Shown: positions 1 to 8,529, counted from the first letter of the stretch. The stretch: 14,259 bases of DNA from an uncultured Bacilli bacterium (GCA_934700895.1 CAKUXV010000013.1:1-14259), one strand, 5' to 3'. Program-made: numbers and translations. The notes: a model not told the origin generated them from the sequence alone.

Positions 1-74
1 ATGACGCCGCCAACATCGGATAAAGATAATCCGAGTTGCTTCCGTCGGTATGCTAAAAACTCCCCAATGTCCAT
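1..74 (-). CDS. XRE-family HTH regulator, N-terminal fragment (runs off the left edge)
   Basis: The reading frame starts at the ATG at 74-72 and leaves the window after 24 codons. The visible peptide begins MDIGEFLAYRRKQLGLSLSD, which has the helix-1 / helix-2 pattern of lambda-repressor-like (XRE) DNA-binding domains: a G-x-FL-x-x-RR-K start, then LGLSLSDV. An in-frame TAA lies four codons upstream, so this is the first possible ATG. No Shine-Dalgarno sequence precedes it, but a good extended -10 promoter does. By family this would be a DNA-binding transcriptional regulator. Whether it controls the neighbouring restriction operon cannot be judged from the fragment; it is in the same direction, 170 bases beyond the AIPR stop, with its own promoter. 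Only about a third of an HTH domain is visible. Confidence 0.75.
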   Translation of the reverse strand, partial: MDIGEFLAYRRKQLGLSLSDVGGV

Positions 75-82
75 GCACGTAG

Positions 83-93
83 ATTATATACCA
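83..93 (-). promoter_or_regulatory. Extended -10 promoter of the XRE gene, predicting a near-leaderless mRNA
   Basis: On the minus strand the bases read TGGTATATAAT, which contains an extended -10 (TGn followed by TATATA) and an overlapping perfect TATAAT. The usual 7-base offset puts transcription start at about 76-78, only 2-4 bases before the ATG at 74. No consensus -35 is visible at 16-18 bases spacing, which is tolerable for an extended -10 promoter. No ribosome-binding site fits between promoter and start, so translation would be leaderless or nearly so. Confidence 0.55.
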
Positions 94-110
94 AAACCAA
101 AAAAGGAAGA

Positions 111-136
111 GGGTGGAATTTGGGGGGTGGGCAGGG
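111..136 (+). other. G-rich tract, possible G-quadruplex
   Basis: The plus strand carries GGG (111-113), GGGGGG (122-127), GGG (129-131) and GGG (134-136) in an otherwise AT-rich non-coding stretch. The last three runs have loops of 1 and 2 bases; the first loop is 8 bases, slightly longer than the usual G4 rule. It lies about 20-45 bases upstream of the XRE -10 element, and the template for that gene would be the G-rich strand. Function unknown. Confidence 0.35.
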
Positions 137-138
137 CG

Positions 139-156
139 TTATTAGATTTCTAATAA
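139..156. repeat. AT-rich inverted repeat, possible operator
   Basis: TTATTAG (139-145) and CTAATAA (150-156) form a perfect 7-base inverted repeat around a 4-base centre. It lies between the AIPR stop and the XRE promoter. The size and symmetry suit a dimeric regulator's operator, and autoregulation by the XRE protein is a natural guess. It has no GC-rich stem, so it is not a convincing intrinsic terminator. Confidence 0.4.
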
Positions 157-244
157 AATCCAGCTAGTAGAAGGTGTGTTGCCTATGCATAAAGTCCGAT
201 TAGATATTACTGAAACGCGCGAAATTTCCATCGCATTCGTCTCG

Positions 245-2344
245 TTAATTTAGATATGGATCCATTTTTTGTTTTACGATACTAAGGTCTTTAATTTGTT
301 TTCTGGATAAGCTTCTATAAATTTGCTGAATGTATTTAATAGCGTAATCGCACAATTGAATTTCATAGCCATTCAGCACATTGAGTTGAACGCCCATATC
401 CTTAGCGCGTTTCCAATAATTAATACCAAGTGTAAAAATTTCAACCTCTGACGAGATTTCCGATTGGGCTTTTTGCTCCTTAGAAGCCAAACGTTCTTCA
501 ACTTTTCTATCTTCTTTGTCTATTAAAAGACTTAACGTATCGGGGCATAATTCAAATTCCCTCTCATTCAGTCTGTCCCAACAAACCTGACGCTTTGTAT
601 ATTCACCAATGTTCAGATATTGTCGATTTGGGTCATTGAAAGTGTCGTAACACATCTTGCCAATTGCCCTTAAATCATGAAAATAAACTTCGGGTAAAGA
701 CTGTTGTTCCCAAACACGTTTGTAATTAAATACCTTTCCGGTTTTACCAATCTCATACATAAATTTTGAGAATGTATATGGAACCAATTGTGCGCGATAT
801 CCCTTATTCTGAATGTACCAATCCTCGGCACTAATTAACTGTTCTATGGTCTTAAAAATAATAGCTTTTGCAATCAAATCTTTATAATACACTTCATTGA
901 ATTGATCTTTATTTTTATCCCATTCTTTTTCCATGGTTTCCTGAAATCTAGCCATGTTAACATCCGCACCCCAGGCAACATCATAGGGCCTAATCGAATC
1001 AGCATTTATGTATTTTGCCAAATCCATTTTTGTAAATTTATGCGCTTTTGGATTTTGAAGCTCGTACATGTCGCGTTCTTTTTTTGTTTTTAGCCTCATC
1101 TTCCCCTGATCATATTGACCACGTGCTCTTTCGAAGAACCAAATCGATTGAATCGTACTATTAGCAACAATCGGAGTCTTGATCCTTCTTGAAAAATCTT
1201 CAATCCTGGCATAAAAGGGATGGTTGGTATTCAAATCGGCATTTGTAACTTTGTTCTGTTTATTCGCATATTTTGATATCAGTCGAATTAAATCAGCTTT
1301 GTTGGCGCATTCATTGATAATCGAAAGCTTCATTTGAACGAAGATACCATTTAAATCTGCCTTATTTTTAAGGACCGCGGAGGCCAACGATGCAGTAGTC
1401 TGACCGCCATTAATTATCTGCAAGTTTTTAAACGAGGTTATCATTTGTCCATTTGCCGTATTTACAATCGTCACAGAATCCGCTGTAGTGGCTATGCCGT
1501 TATTGAAAGCGAAGAATTTCGGTTTATCATTCAATATTGTGTTCAAGATTCCTTTATTGACTTCGCCTCGAATATTCAAAAATGACCGAACATTGCTTTC
1601 CAATAACCGCGCATTATATTTTAGATATATATCGCTGAGGAATTTCCCGGGAACAACAGCTAAAAAGGATTCGTACTCATTTGAGTTTATATCAGCTTTA
1701 ATACACGGGATGCCTTCAAAGCCATAATCTTTAGTTTCGATAATAATGTCGTCCTTTTTAAAACCTACCCATTTAGTTTGGAAGATTCCGTCAATATCCA
1801 AGAGAGTTAGGTCAACGTCATACGTTTTTCCGCCAACAACCAATGGTTTAAGTGCGATAGTAGTTTTTAAACGGGCACTTTTTCGGTTAGTGGAAACTAT
1901 GACGGCATGGATTTTGTGAATTGCATCCGCATTTTTCTTAACGCTGCGGGCCATCTCCGTCACAGGGTCAGAATCTGCGGCGTTAATGAAATATCCGGCC
2001 AAAACATTCGTGAAAAAGTTTTCTAGGAGTTGCGTTTTTTGGTTGATAAATTCTTGATTTATAGTTTGAATGGGGCCGTCATTAAAGTCGGCGTATAACA
2101 AATGAAGTGTATTTACGGACGTCTCAAGATAAGAGGCATCCAATCTCATATTTTTATATCGGTTTGAGGAAGTTTTCCAATCGATAAAGGTATGGGTCAA
2201 GTCGCTAAGAACGCCAAAGTCATTTGTTAAAATATCTTGGCAATAGTCAACAAACTTCTCTACGGGATAATCGTGATCATAGATTGCATCCGCCTTTATA
2301 TCGTTTAATAAGCTCTCACGAAATTCTTCTAATGTAACTTCCAT
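245..2344 (-). CDS. AIPR (abortive infection phage resistance) family protein
   Basis: A 699-aa protein with the core signature of the AIPR family (Pfam PF10592): FAFNNGIATTA at about residues 278-288, then LQIINGGQTTASL at 308-320, and a YANKQNKV segment at 359-366 that leads into an N-x-N-HPFY-x-RIEDF motif at 371-384. Family members occur in abortive-infection loci and as the last gene of MORC/Z1-type restriction operons, which is its place here. The biochemical activity is not settled, so an effector role is an inference. The start ATG lies one base after the upstream nuclease stop, with GGAG at 2355-2352 seven bases before it, so the gene is almost certainly cotranscribed and coupled. 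The length is usual for the family and no key motif is missing. No terminator is evident after the TAA at 247-245. Confidence 0.92.
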   Translation of the reverse strand: MEVTLEEFRESLLNDIKADAIYDHDYPVEKFVDYCQDILTNDFGVLSDLTHTFIDWKTSSNRYKNMRLDASYLETSVNTLHLLYADFNDGPIQTINQEFINQKTQLLENFFTNVLAGYFINAADSDPVTEMARSVKKNADAIHKIHAVIVSTNRKSARLKTTIALKPLVVGGKTYDVDLTLLDIDGIFQTKWVGFKKDDIIIETKDYGFEGIPCIKADINSNEYESFLAVVPGKFLSDIYLKYNARLLESNVRSFLNIRGEVNKGILNTILNDKPKFFAFNNGIATTADSVTIVNTANGQMITSFKNLQIINGGQTTASLASAVLKNKADLNGIFVQMKLSIINECANKADLIRLISKYANKQNKVTNADLNTNHPFYARIEDFSRRIKTPIVANSTIQSIWFFERARGQYDQGKMRLKTKKERDMYELQNPKAHKFTKMDLAKYINADSIRPYDVAWGADVNMARFQETMEKEWDKNKDQFNEVYYKDLIAKAIIFKTIEQLISAEDWYIQNKGYRAQLVPYTFSKFMYEIGKTGKVFNYKRVWEQQSLPEVYFHDLRAIGKMCYDTFNDPNRQYLNIGEYTKRQVCWDRLNEREFELCPDTLSLLIDKEDRKVEERLASKEQKAQSEISSEVEIFTLGINYWKRAKDMGVQLNVLNGYEIQLCDYAIKYIQQIYRSLSRKQIKDLSIVKQKMDPYLN

Positions 2345-2345
2345 T

Positions 2346-3275
2346 TTATTTCTCCATCCATGCAGCGATGAGCTTTAAAATCAGCTCATAGCTAACGTTA
2401 TTCACCGCGCTCGACTTTATGTCGGACTCTCTAAGAACAGGAAAAGTTTCGTCAACACAATACTTTTCTATTTTTTTGACCACGTATTTTTTGTTCCCGA
2501 TATCATCAGATAGATCGTAGCCGTACTTTGTAACTTTATCCAAGAATAAATCCTTAAGATCGTTTTCCTGAACCAACGATAATATGTTTTGAATCAGCTC
2601 ATTGATTGAAGCATCCTCACCTTTGTAGGTTTCGGCCATTTCTTCTGTTCTAATAATAATGAGGTGGCCCTTAACTTCAGAACTTAATTGGGCCAATGAA
2701 GAGATTTTAGCAACAGCGGAACCAACACCAATTGTTTTAATTTCGAACCATGTGTCGTTGATAGAAAAATCTTTGCTGAATTGCTCCGGTCCTCCCCAAG
2801 CCTCTATTGAGCATCGTTCATCGTAAGAGCCAAGCATATACATTTTAAGGAAATACAGTTCTCCATATAGCCCCCTTGCTTTTTCCTCCGGCATCGGGGT
2901 TCTTGTTTTTCGGAATAGTGCAAGCCAAGTGCTATACCTAAGCCGTAATCTAGACGCCGTGATTGTTTCCGTCTCTATTCCCTGAATACAGGAAATCATA
3001 TCTTCCCCGAACGAACAAAACGCGGAAAGTAAATCATCATTTTTCAAGTCAAAGCATGTCCAATAATTCCCATCACCACTTTCGCCCTGAACAATTGCAA
3101 TGGCTTTTGTAGCGCCCTTAACGCCAATTGATTGCGTGGATAGAAAGGAAATACGATAAAAACCATCTTTGGAAACGCCCATGTAAGCTTTAATCGCACC
3201 ATCCGTCGAAACCGGGTATTGTGAATCTTTTATTGACCGATTCAGCAAGTTGAATTTCTCAAACAATTTAATCAT
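2346..3275 (-). CDS. PD-(D/E)XK nuclease-fold protein (DUF4420-like)
   Basis: A 309-aa protein using the ATG at 3275. It contains a clear restriction-endonuclease-fold core: GLYGELYFLK (135-144, motif I Glu139), a W-GGP segment at 160-163, KDFS (168-171, Asp169), and WFEIKT (176-181, Glu178 and Lys180 of the ExK motif). This order matches the PD-(D/E)XK proteins (DUF4420, Pfam PF14390) that follow Z1 genes in MORC/Z1 restriction operons. It is the likely DNA-cutting subunit of the main operon. The longest frame begins eight codons earlier at 3299, but the ATG at 3275 is preferred. AAGAGGAG at 3290-3283 sits seven bases before it, and it overlaps the Z1 stop by 8 bases, as at the GHKL-Z1 junction. 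The N-terminal 130 residues show no motif I recognise. Confidence 0.88.
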   Translation of the reverse strand: MIKLFEKFNLLNRSIKDSQYPVSTDGAIKAYMGVSKDGFYRISFLSTQSIGVKGATKAIAIVQGESGDGNYWTCFDLKNDDLLSAFCSFGEDMISCIQGIETETITASRLRLRYSTWLALFRKTRTPMPEEKARGLYGELYFLKMYMLGSYDERCSIEAWGGPEQFSKDFSINDTWFEIKTIGVGSAVAKISSLAQLSSEVKGHLIIIRTEEMAETYKGEDASINELIQNILSLVQENDLKDLFLDKVTKYGYDLSDDIGNKKYVVKKIEKYCVDETFPVLRESDIKSSAVNNVSYELILKLIAAWMEK

Positions 3276-6054
3276 CCGCCATCTCCTCTTCATCGTCATA
3301 TTCTGCTAAGTATTGTTTTGCTTTCACCTTGTTAATACGGAAGGACATGATTTTTTTCTCGCTCTTATTGCCGGTGAAACCAATGCCAAATCCCAAAATA
3401 CAATCGTTTCCAAAGGAATCTCGAATCATGCACTTCTTTAGATTTTTATCAGGATTATCAGTTTCCGTTACATTCAAATAAATTGGCAAAATAACAAGCA
3501 CGGGTGGCCTTTGTAAAACGCTCAAATAATCCGTTGAAATTAAATTCTCTCGCTGATCTGGTTTTTTGCTTAGCTTGATTCTCTTGAGCATATTTTGCCG
3601 TGCTTCTTCGCATTGTTCTTCGGTTAAACCGGCATTAAAAATGCCCGGCTCAAGCAGTCTGTTGTTATGATTGGATATCCTTAAAAAATCCTCATTGTCC
3701 CTGCTCTCGAACTTACGAAGAACGGCCGGAATTTCTTTTCCAGGTTCAATTGTAAATAATCGTGCGCCCGGTTTCTGGTCGCCCGTGGCGAAAACGACGT
3801 CCCACGATTTATAAATTTTCTGTTCGCGAATAAACCGAGCGATATTTTCTTTATCAAATTTCCTGTTTTCTAGCGGAATTAAAAGCCCAGAAATAAAATC
3901 GGCAACAAGATTCGGTTTCACGTTTCGGAGCATCCAACGATTGTTCCAAGTTTTCTCGAGCTTAACGCCAGACTCGTAAACGCTTTGATAAAATCTATGG
4001 AATTCTTCGATATTTCTCTGATTGTATTTAATGTTTTTGTATAATTTAGATGTATCAACCGCTACTCCAGAATAATTTAAAAAACCCACTATCTCGGTCG
4101 AATTTTTCATTTTGTTTCTAGCCGTAATCAGCAAATTTGTTTCAAGCGTATCGGGGCATTCTTTTACTGCTAGTCCGAAGTCTCTTGGGGTCTTGCCTTG
4201 AACCTTCATTATTTCAAATTGTTCATCGAGGTTTTTTACAGCGTCGATCACTGCGCCAAACGAATCTACGTTAATTTGGCTCATGTAAACACGACATAGA
4301 TCTTCGTAATTGGGACGATAACCAAACCAACGGCACATCTGCAATAGCGTGTCATATGCATTTGAATTTCTGCTATAGTAGCTGGTCATCAAGCCCTCTA
4401 ACGTTAGACCGCGGGATAATACATAGCCGCCGATCGCTATCACCCTCGCGCCAATCCCTTTGTACGCCTTGTAGTTAAAACGCTGATCTCCTTTATATCT
4501 GTTATTGATTACGGCAACTTTGAATTTCGATATTTCGTCATAAAGAAGATTTTTGATTTCTGAGAACCCTATCTCTTGGTTGATGGGTTTTTTCGCCAAA
4601 TCATCCGGATTCTTAGCGTAAAAATCATCATTCGTATAAATCTCATATATTCTTCTCATTTCGGCGTCTTTTAAGAATTTTTCCATGGGGCACTTGCCAT
4701 ATTGGAGAATAATATTCGTAAGTTTTTCAACATACATTTCGACGGCATATCGCACATCTTCTTGAATGCCATTAAAAGGGGAGATGTTTATCATCATCGA
4801 ACGATCTTTTGTCTCGTCGCCACGAAGCGTTCTGACGCAATTGCAAATTAGGAAATTGCAAATCGCGTCCCCTAACGAACGGGTTAGCCCCGGGAAATCA
4901 GTATCCTTCTTGTGTTTGGCAGGAAGAAAAAGGGGTTCATCCTCATCGAGAATAACCAAGTGACGTTGATGTTCGCCGTTTTCGCCAAAAACTTTTTCGG
5001 TTCCAAAATAGAATTCAGGCGATGCGTGGAGGCGATGAATGAAATCATTGGGGAACAAATCTTCGTATCCAGCCCTTTCGTCTGGATTAATAAAGATATT
5101 TGCGAAGGGAGTCGCCGTATAACCTATATATGTAGAACACGGGAAGTTATTGTAAATATCGCGAATCAAGGCATTTATGGTAGATGGGCCAGCTTCTGTC
5201 TTGGTGTTAACGCTCGCATTATCACATTCATCATCGATGATCATGATATTTTGGCTAGAGACACCTCTCACGCCGGGTTTGAGCCAATCCTTGACAGCCG
5301 TCAAAACGCTTTTATTCTTCTTTACGACAAGAATGACAGGCTTGTTTAAATCGCCTGCAGACACGGAAATAGAGGCAAAATCTTTTTCGTTCGTTGTTAA
5401 TGGGACGGCATAGTATGAATGATGGCAATCCAATAAACTGACGCCCACATACTGTACTTCCGAACCGCCTATTGTGGAACTAACAGCACCCACAAATCCT
5501 TCATCCACGCGTTCTTGGGTTTGAATTCTAAGAGAATCTGTAAGGCCCGCTAATATGAGAATAACTTTATAACCATAGTCGCATGCCATGGACGCTAGCG
5601 CCAAATAGTTTGAAGTTTTGCCAGATTGCACATCTCCAACAACGAGTCCACGTCGTCTATCGTCAGAGTTCGGATTCGCGCAAAGTGAAAGAACCCTTTC
5701 CGTTTCGTTCGTAATAAATTTAATCGTTGCGGAATCAAAGTTCTTGATTCTCAAATAATTTTCATATCTGTTTTGGAAACAATGACCTTTTTCTTCGTCT
5801 AACTCTTTTTTCCGTTGATAGAACCACGCGTCGTTAGCACCAGCTCCGATAATAGTTGTGCCCGGATCAAAGGTTTTCCCACCATATTTTTTCTCATATT
5901 CAAACGCCAATTCGGCAATCTCTTTCTCGGTAAGCGTAGAGTACATCGGAATGCAACAGACATTCGTTTTTATATACTCTACGAGTTCCTCGTGGGATTT
6001 AGTGTCGCCCTGTAACATGGCGTCCAAAATTTGGAACAACGTTTTATTAATCAT
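3268..6054 (-). CDS. Z1 domain-containing superfamily II helicase-like ATPase
   Basis: A 928-aa protein with helicase-like motifs in order: GDVQSGKT (Walker A, 140-147), a MIIDDEC Walker B (271-277), GYTATPFAN (motif III, 311-319), GGYVLSRGLTLEGL (about 542-555) and QMCRWFGYR (motif VI, 572-580, with Arg575 and Arg580 as candidate arginine fingers). The QM-x-RWFGYR block and the surrounding 390-620 region are characteristic of the Z1 domain (PF10593). The last 300 residues are not assigned. By family it should be an ATP-driven DNA remodelling or translocating subunit linking the GHKL ATPase to the nuclease. The ATG overlaps the GHKL stop by 8 bases (ATGATTAA), with GAGGAGG at 6068-6062 seven bases upstream, which predicts translational coupling. 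All catalytic motifs look intact. Confidence 0.93.
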   Translation of the reverse strand: MINKTLFQILDAMLQGDTKSHEELVEYIKTNVCCIPMYSTLTEKEIAELAFEYEKKYGGKTFDPGTTIIGAGANDAWFYQRKKELDEEKGHCFQNRYENYLRIKNFDSATIKFITNETERVLSLCANPNSDDRRRGLVVGDVQSGKTSNYLALASMACDYGYKVILILAGLTDSLRIQTQERVDEGFVGAVSSTIGGSEVQYVGVSLLDCHHSYYAVPLTTNEKDFASISVSAGDLNKPVILVVKKNKSVLTAVKDWLKPGVRGVSSQNIMIIDDECDNASVNTKTEAGPSTINALIRDIYNNFPCSTYIGYTATPFANIFINPDERAGYEDLFPNDFIHRLHASPEFYFGTEKVFGENGEHQRHLVILDEDEPLFLPAKHKKDTDFPGLTRSLGDAICNFLICNCVRTLRGDETKDRSMMINISPFNGIQEDVRYAVEMYVEKLTNIILQYGKCPMEKFLKDAEMRRIYEIYTNDDFYAKNPDDLAKKPINQEIGFSEIKNLLYDEISKFKVAVINNRYKGDQRFNYKAYKGIGARVIAIGGYVLSRGLTLEGLMTSYYSRNSNAYDTLLQMCRWFGYRPNYEDLCRVYMSQINVDSFGAVIDAVKNLDEQFEIMKVQGKTPRDFGLAVKECPDTLETNLLITARNKMKNSTEIVGFLNYSGVAVDTSKLYKNIKYNQRNIEEFHRFYQSVYESGVKLEKTWNNRWMLRNVKPNLVADFISGLLIPLENRKFDKENIARFIREQKIYKSWDVVFATGDQKPGARLFTIEPGKEIPAVLRKFESRDNEDFLRISNHNNRLLEPGIFNAGLTEEQCEEARQNMLKRIKLSKKPDQRENLISTDYLSVLQRPPVLVILPIYLNVTETDNPDKNLKKCMIRDSFGNDCILGFGIGFTGNKSEKKIMSFRINKVKAKQYLAEYDDEEEMADD
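3283..3290 (-). promoter_or_regulatory. Ribosome-binding site that fixes the start of the DUF4420-like nuclease
   Basis: AAGAGGAG on the minus strand, seven bases before the ATG at 3275, inside the end of the Z1 gene. The two upstream in-frame ATGs (3299 and 3293) have no comparable site. Confidence 0.65.
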
Positions 6055-7498
6055 CGGAAAGCCTCCTCAAAATTTCGTCTTTTCGATATGATATTTTGGA
6101 AAAAGCTTGTCCTTCTAACAACTTTAGAGCCGTTATATTCGGCCTTTCGGTTCCGCTTGCAATCATTAAAACTTGCTCCACCAAATCATCTTCGTCAGTA
6201 GTTTCTCCAGAATTAACGATATTAAGCGAATCCGCATTATCGGTGACAATCAGTCCTTTTGGGATGTATTGCTCCACTTTGTCCAAGTAAATATTCAGGG
6301 ATTGAAGTTGCTTGTCATCAAGCGAATCTGCCAACGCAAAATAAAGCGGGTTATCATCGCGGTTTAGTTCATATTTAACCTTGCCGCCATGTAAATCCAC
6401 ACGTCTCCAAAGCGGTTGTTTCGCCTCCCCTTCTTTTTTGCCAAGATATTTCACTTCTCTTTTGCTCCGGACGACTCCATCATTTACCGATATTGATAAC
6501 TGGTCCTTAATTTTATCTGGGATCTTTGCCGAAGATTTTTTCACATCCAAGGTCCATAGCGAATCCAGCGTTGACGGGATATCAACACGAACGCGAGCAA
6601 GTTTATTGAACTCAGAACGAACGCTCATTCGTAGCCAACTTCCCCAAATAATGAGGCGTTTATTCCGATAAATATAAAAGCCCTGATCGTCATAGATACT
6701 TTTTGGATTCCCCAGCATTTTTTTATCGTTTTCACTTAGCGAGTTTGCATACGGCAAGACGAAAGGGGCAACCACAATGGGTTGGCCGTCAATAGTTATC
6801 GTTTGTTCTCGACCTTTTTGGGTGTTGGGCGCTTCCGACAAAAAGGGGTCTCTTTCTTCGGTTCGGTTCCCGTTGAACTCAAAATTGATTTTGTCCCAAA
6901 ACCGATGGAATACAAATTCGACATGTTTTTTTGCAATTCCAATAGCGGAAATAAAACTATCCCTGAACGATCGAGACTCCTCCTTCATTTTATCAAAGTT
7001 TTGCCAAATCACTAAAGTCCCGCTTTCCAAGCTATCCAAACGCCGAACCTCTGGCAATTCAGATATTTCGGAATCTTCGAGCACATCGAGAACCCATTCA
7101 TTTTTTGACTGGATTTTTTCTAAGTCATATCGCATCGCATTAATTCTTCGGTATTTTTTGCTAACTACCGTTAGCTTTAAGCATTGCGAAAAAGAGGCGG
7201 ATTTTAGTCCCAAGCCAAAGCGGCCCAGCTCCTCTTCCGTCTCTTCAGCATCGTCCCTATCGGACCCTAAAGTCATGGCATTGTCCAGTTCGTTGCGAGT
7301 CATGCCACGCCCATCGTCAAAAATAACAAGATATGGGTCATCGGCATCCGGATCGGACAAGACACGAATATTTTTTGCATCCGCCGAAATACTATTATCG
7401 ATAATATCGGCGAGGGCCGTCGAGAAATTATACCCAATACATCTCAGGCCTTGAATCAGCGATTTTGCTGGCGGTACTTTTACTTGTTCCTTTGCCAT
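6047..7498 (-). CDS. GHKL-type (MORC/MutL-like) ATPase
   Basis: A 483-aa protein with a Bergerat-fold ATP site: ADIIDNSISADA (N-box, 30-41), IFDDGRGM (59-66, G1) and GRFGLGLKSAS (92-102, G2). The segment QGFYIYRNKRLI (272-283) resembles the S5-fold region that follows the ATPase domain in MutL and MORC proteins. Related ATPases form ATP-gated clamps around DNA, and this class is known from restriction operons with Z1 and REase-fold genes, so DNA clamping or loading is the likely role. The N-box has Asp31 where canonical GHKL enzymes have the catalytic Glu; this may be normal in the subfamily. GGAGAGGGGG (7516-7507) overlaps the stop of the gene before it and lies eight bases before the ATG. 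The 3' end overlaps the Z1 start by 8 bases. Confidence 0.92.
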   Translation of the reverse strand: MAKEQVKVPPAKSLIQGLRCIGYNFSTALADIIDNSISADAKNIRVLSDPDADDPYLVIFDDGRGMTRNELDNAMTLGSDRDDAEETEEELGRFGLGLKSASFSQCLKLTVVSKKYRRINAMRYDLEKIQSKNEWVLDVLEDSEISELPEVRRLDSLESGTLVIWQNFDKMKEESRSFRDSFISAIGIAKKHVEFVFHRFWDKINFEFNGNRTEERDPFLSEAPNTQKGREQTITIDGQPIVVAPFVLPYANSLSENDKKMLGNPKSIYDDQGFYIYRNKRLIIWGSWLRMSVRSEFNKLARVRVDIPSTLDSLWTLDVKKSSAKIPDKIKDQLSISVNDGVVRSKREVKYLGKKEGEAKQPLWRRVDLHGGKVKYELNRDDNPLYFALADSLDDKQLQSLNIYLDKVEQYIPKGLIVTDNADSLNIVNSGETTDEDDLVEQVLMIASGTERPNITALKLLEGQAFSKISYRKDEILRRLSDD

Positions 7499-7515
7499 TT
7501 CATAGGCCCCCTCTC

Positions 7516-8529
7516 CTAAACCACAAATCGAATTGAAGTTATTATACGTTGACAGGAATCCAGTTCATCTTGCGAAAACACGTGCAGGCTTTCTTCAGCA
7601 AAAACCCGAGCGATTAACATTAAATGCGCGTTTGGGAACAATGCTAAGGCACGCGATTCTTCATCGCTTAGATCCGCATAAATTGCATTCGTGTAAGTAG
7701 CTTTCACAATCGCATAATGGATATCGCCATTTATTTTATACTGGATATCAAACAATGAATACGGATATTGTTCGCAAAGAGTAACAATATTCTCGGCACC
7801 ATCCCTTATTAGTTTGTTCTCCGCAGCAGCCAGTGCTTGCGTCCTTGCGCGGTCCATGAATTCCTGAAAATTTTCAGGATTTACTTCATCACCGTACCTC
7901 TTCTTCAAAGCTACGATTTCAAAATCGTAACAATCTTCCGTTTTCCTAAAGGCTTTGGTGTATTTTTCACCCGTTCCTTTTGTATTGCGAAATACCTTTG
8001 AGTAGGGGATATTTTTATAACCAACAATGGTGACGATAAAATCCAAGCTGTCTTCTTCGAAGTCATATTCAAAACCATTTACTAAAAACGCATAATCGTT
8101 TAAGTTATCAGAAATCGTTTGCATAACTTTTTTGTTGTCTACCCCTAAGAGATCGTATTTCAAACCCATAGGGTAATGGAGCTTAATTCGGCCAAATTGC
8201 GCCTTTGTAGGATCAATTTCTTCTTTAACGAAAATACAAAATGAACCATCTGGTTTTATTGGTTTCCCATTCAATTTTATTTTGCTAAAAACAAAAACAT
8301 TATTGATTCTAATAATGCTTTTTGAGTTCTTGCGAAGTAAATCAATAAGGTCAGGATATTTTTGATAATCCACCTGTTGTGGAATCTTAAATACCTGGTT
8401 CAATTCTTCATTAAGGGAATGCCCTTGTTTAATAGGCGTTGCGACCGTGCAAGTGTGCCCCTTTGGATTATCATTAAAAATATTCAAATACAAAGATTTC
8501 GTGTCAATCGGAAGAAAAATCTTATGCAT
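7516..8529 (-). CDS. Methyltransferase-linked protein with a degenerate DUF3883/PD-(D/E)XK-like C-terminus
   Basis: A 337-aa protein that I cannot assign to a named family over its full length. Residues 1-200 show no recognised motif. The C-terminal 100 residues follow the layout of DUF3883 nuclease domains: AAENKLI (235-241, in the place of the GE motif), LFDIQY (259-264, Asp261), AIVKAT (273-278), then LSDEE (287-291) and a hydrophobic MLIARVF strand (304-310). In active members the middle motif is (I/V)EVK(T/S/A)T; here Ile274 replaces the catalytic Glu, which predicts loss of cutting. A longer frame opens at 8613, but that start lies 92 bases inside the methyltransferase gene. The ATG at 8529 has AGAAAGG eight bases upstream and overlaps the methyltransferase stop by 8 bases. 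A DNA-binding or specificity role in the operon is inference only. Confidence 0.75.
   Translation of the reverse strand: MHKIFLPIDTKSLYLNIFNDNPKGHTCTVATPIKQGHSLNEELNQVFKIPQQVDYQKYPDLIDLLRKNSKSIIRINNVFVFSKIKLNGKPIKPDGSFCIFVKEEIDPTKAQFGRIKLHYPMGLKYDLLGVDNKKVMQTISDNLNDYAFLVNGFEYDFEEDSLDFIVTIVGYKNIPYSKVFRNTKGTGEKYTKAFRKTEDCYDFEIVALKKRYGDEVNPENFQEFMDRARTQALAAAENKLIRDGAENIVTLCEQYPYSLFDIQYKINGDIHYAIVKATYTNAIYADLSDEESRALALFPNAHLMLIARVFAEESLHVFSQDELDSCQRIITSIRFVV

Noticed and set aside
185..253. A 22-codon plus-strand frame with an AAGGTG-like site upstream
   Set aside because: Too short, no recognisable features, and it runs into the AIPR coding end on the opposite strand.
139..782. The inverted repeat at 139-156 and the one at 9765-9782 as the same operator
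   Set aside because: Both are 18-base AT-rich repeats, but their half-sites point in opposite senses and have different centres (4 and 6 bases), so a shared binding protein is not supported.
4912..5349. A 145-codon open frame on the plus strand
   Set aside because: Antisense to the Z1 gene across its conserved motif region, with no motif of its own.
6777..7454. A 225-codon open frame on the plus strand
   Set aside because: It lies antisense and wholly inside the GHKL ATPase gene, whose motifs are intact. Its translation is Ser-rich with no recognisable domain.
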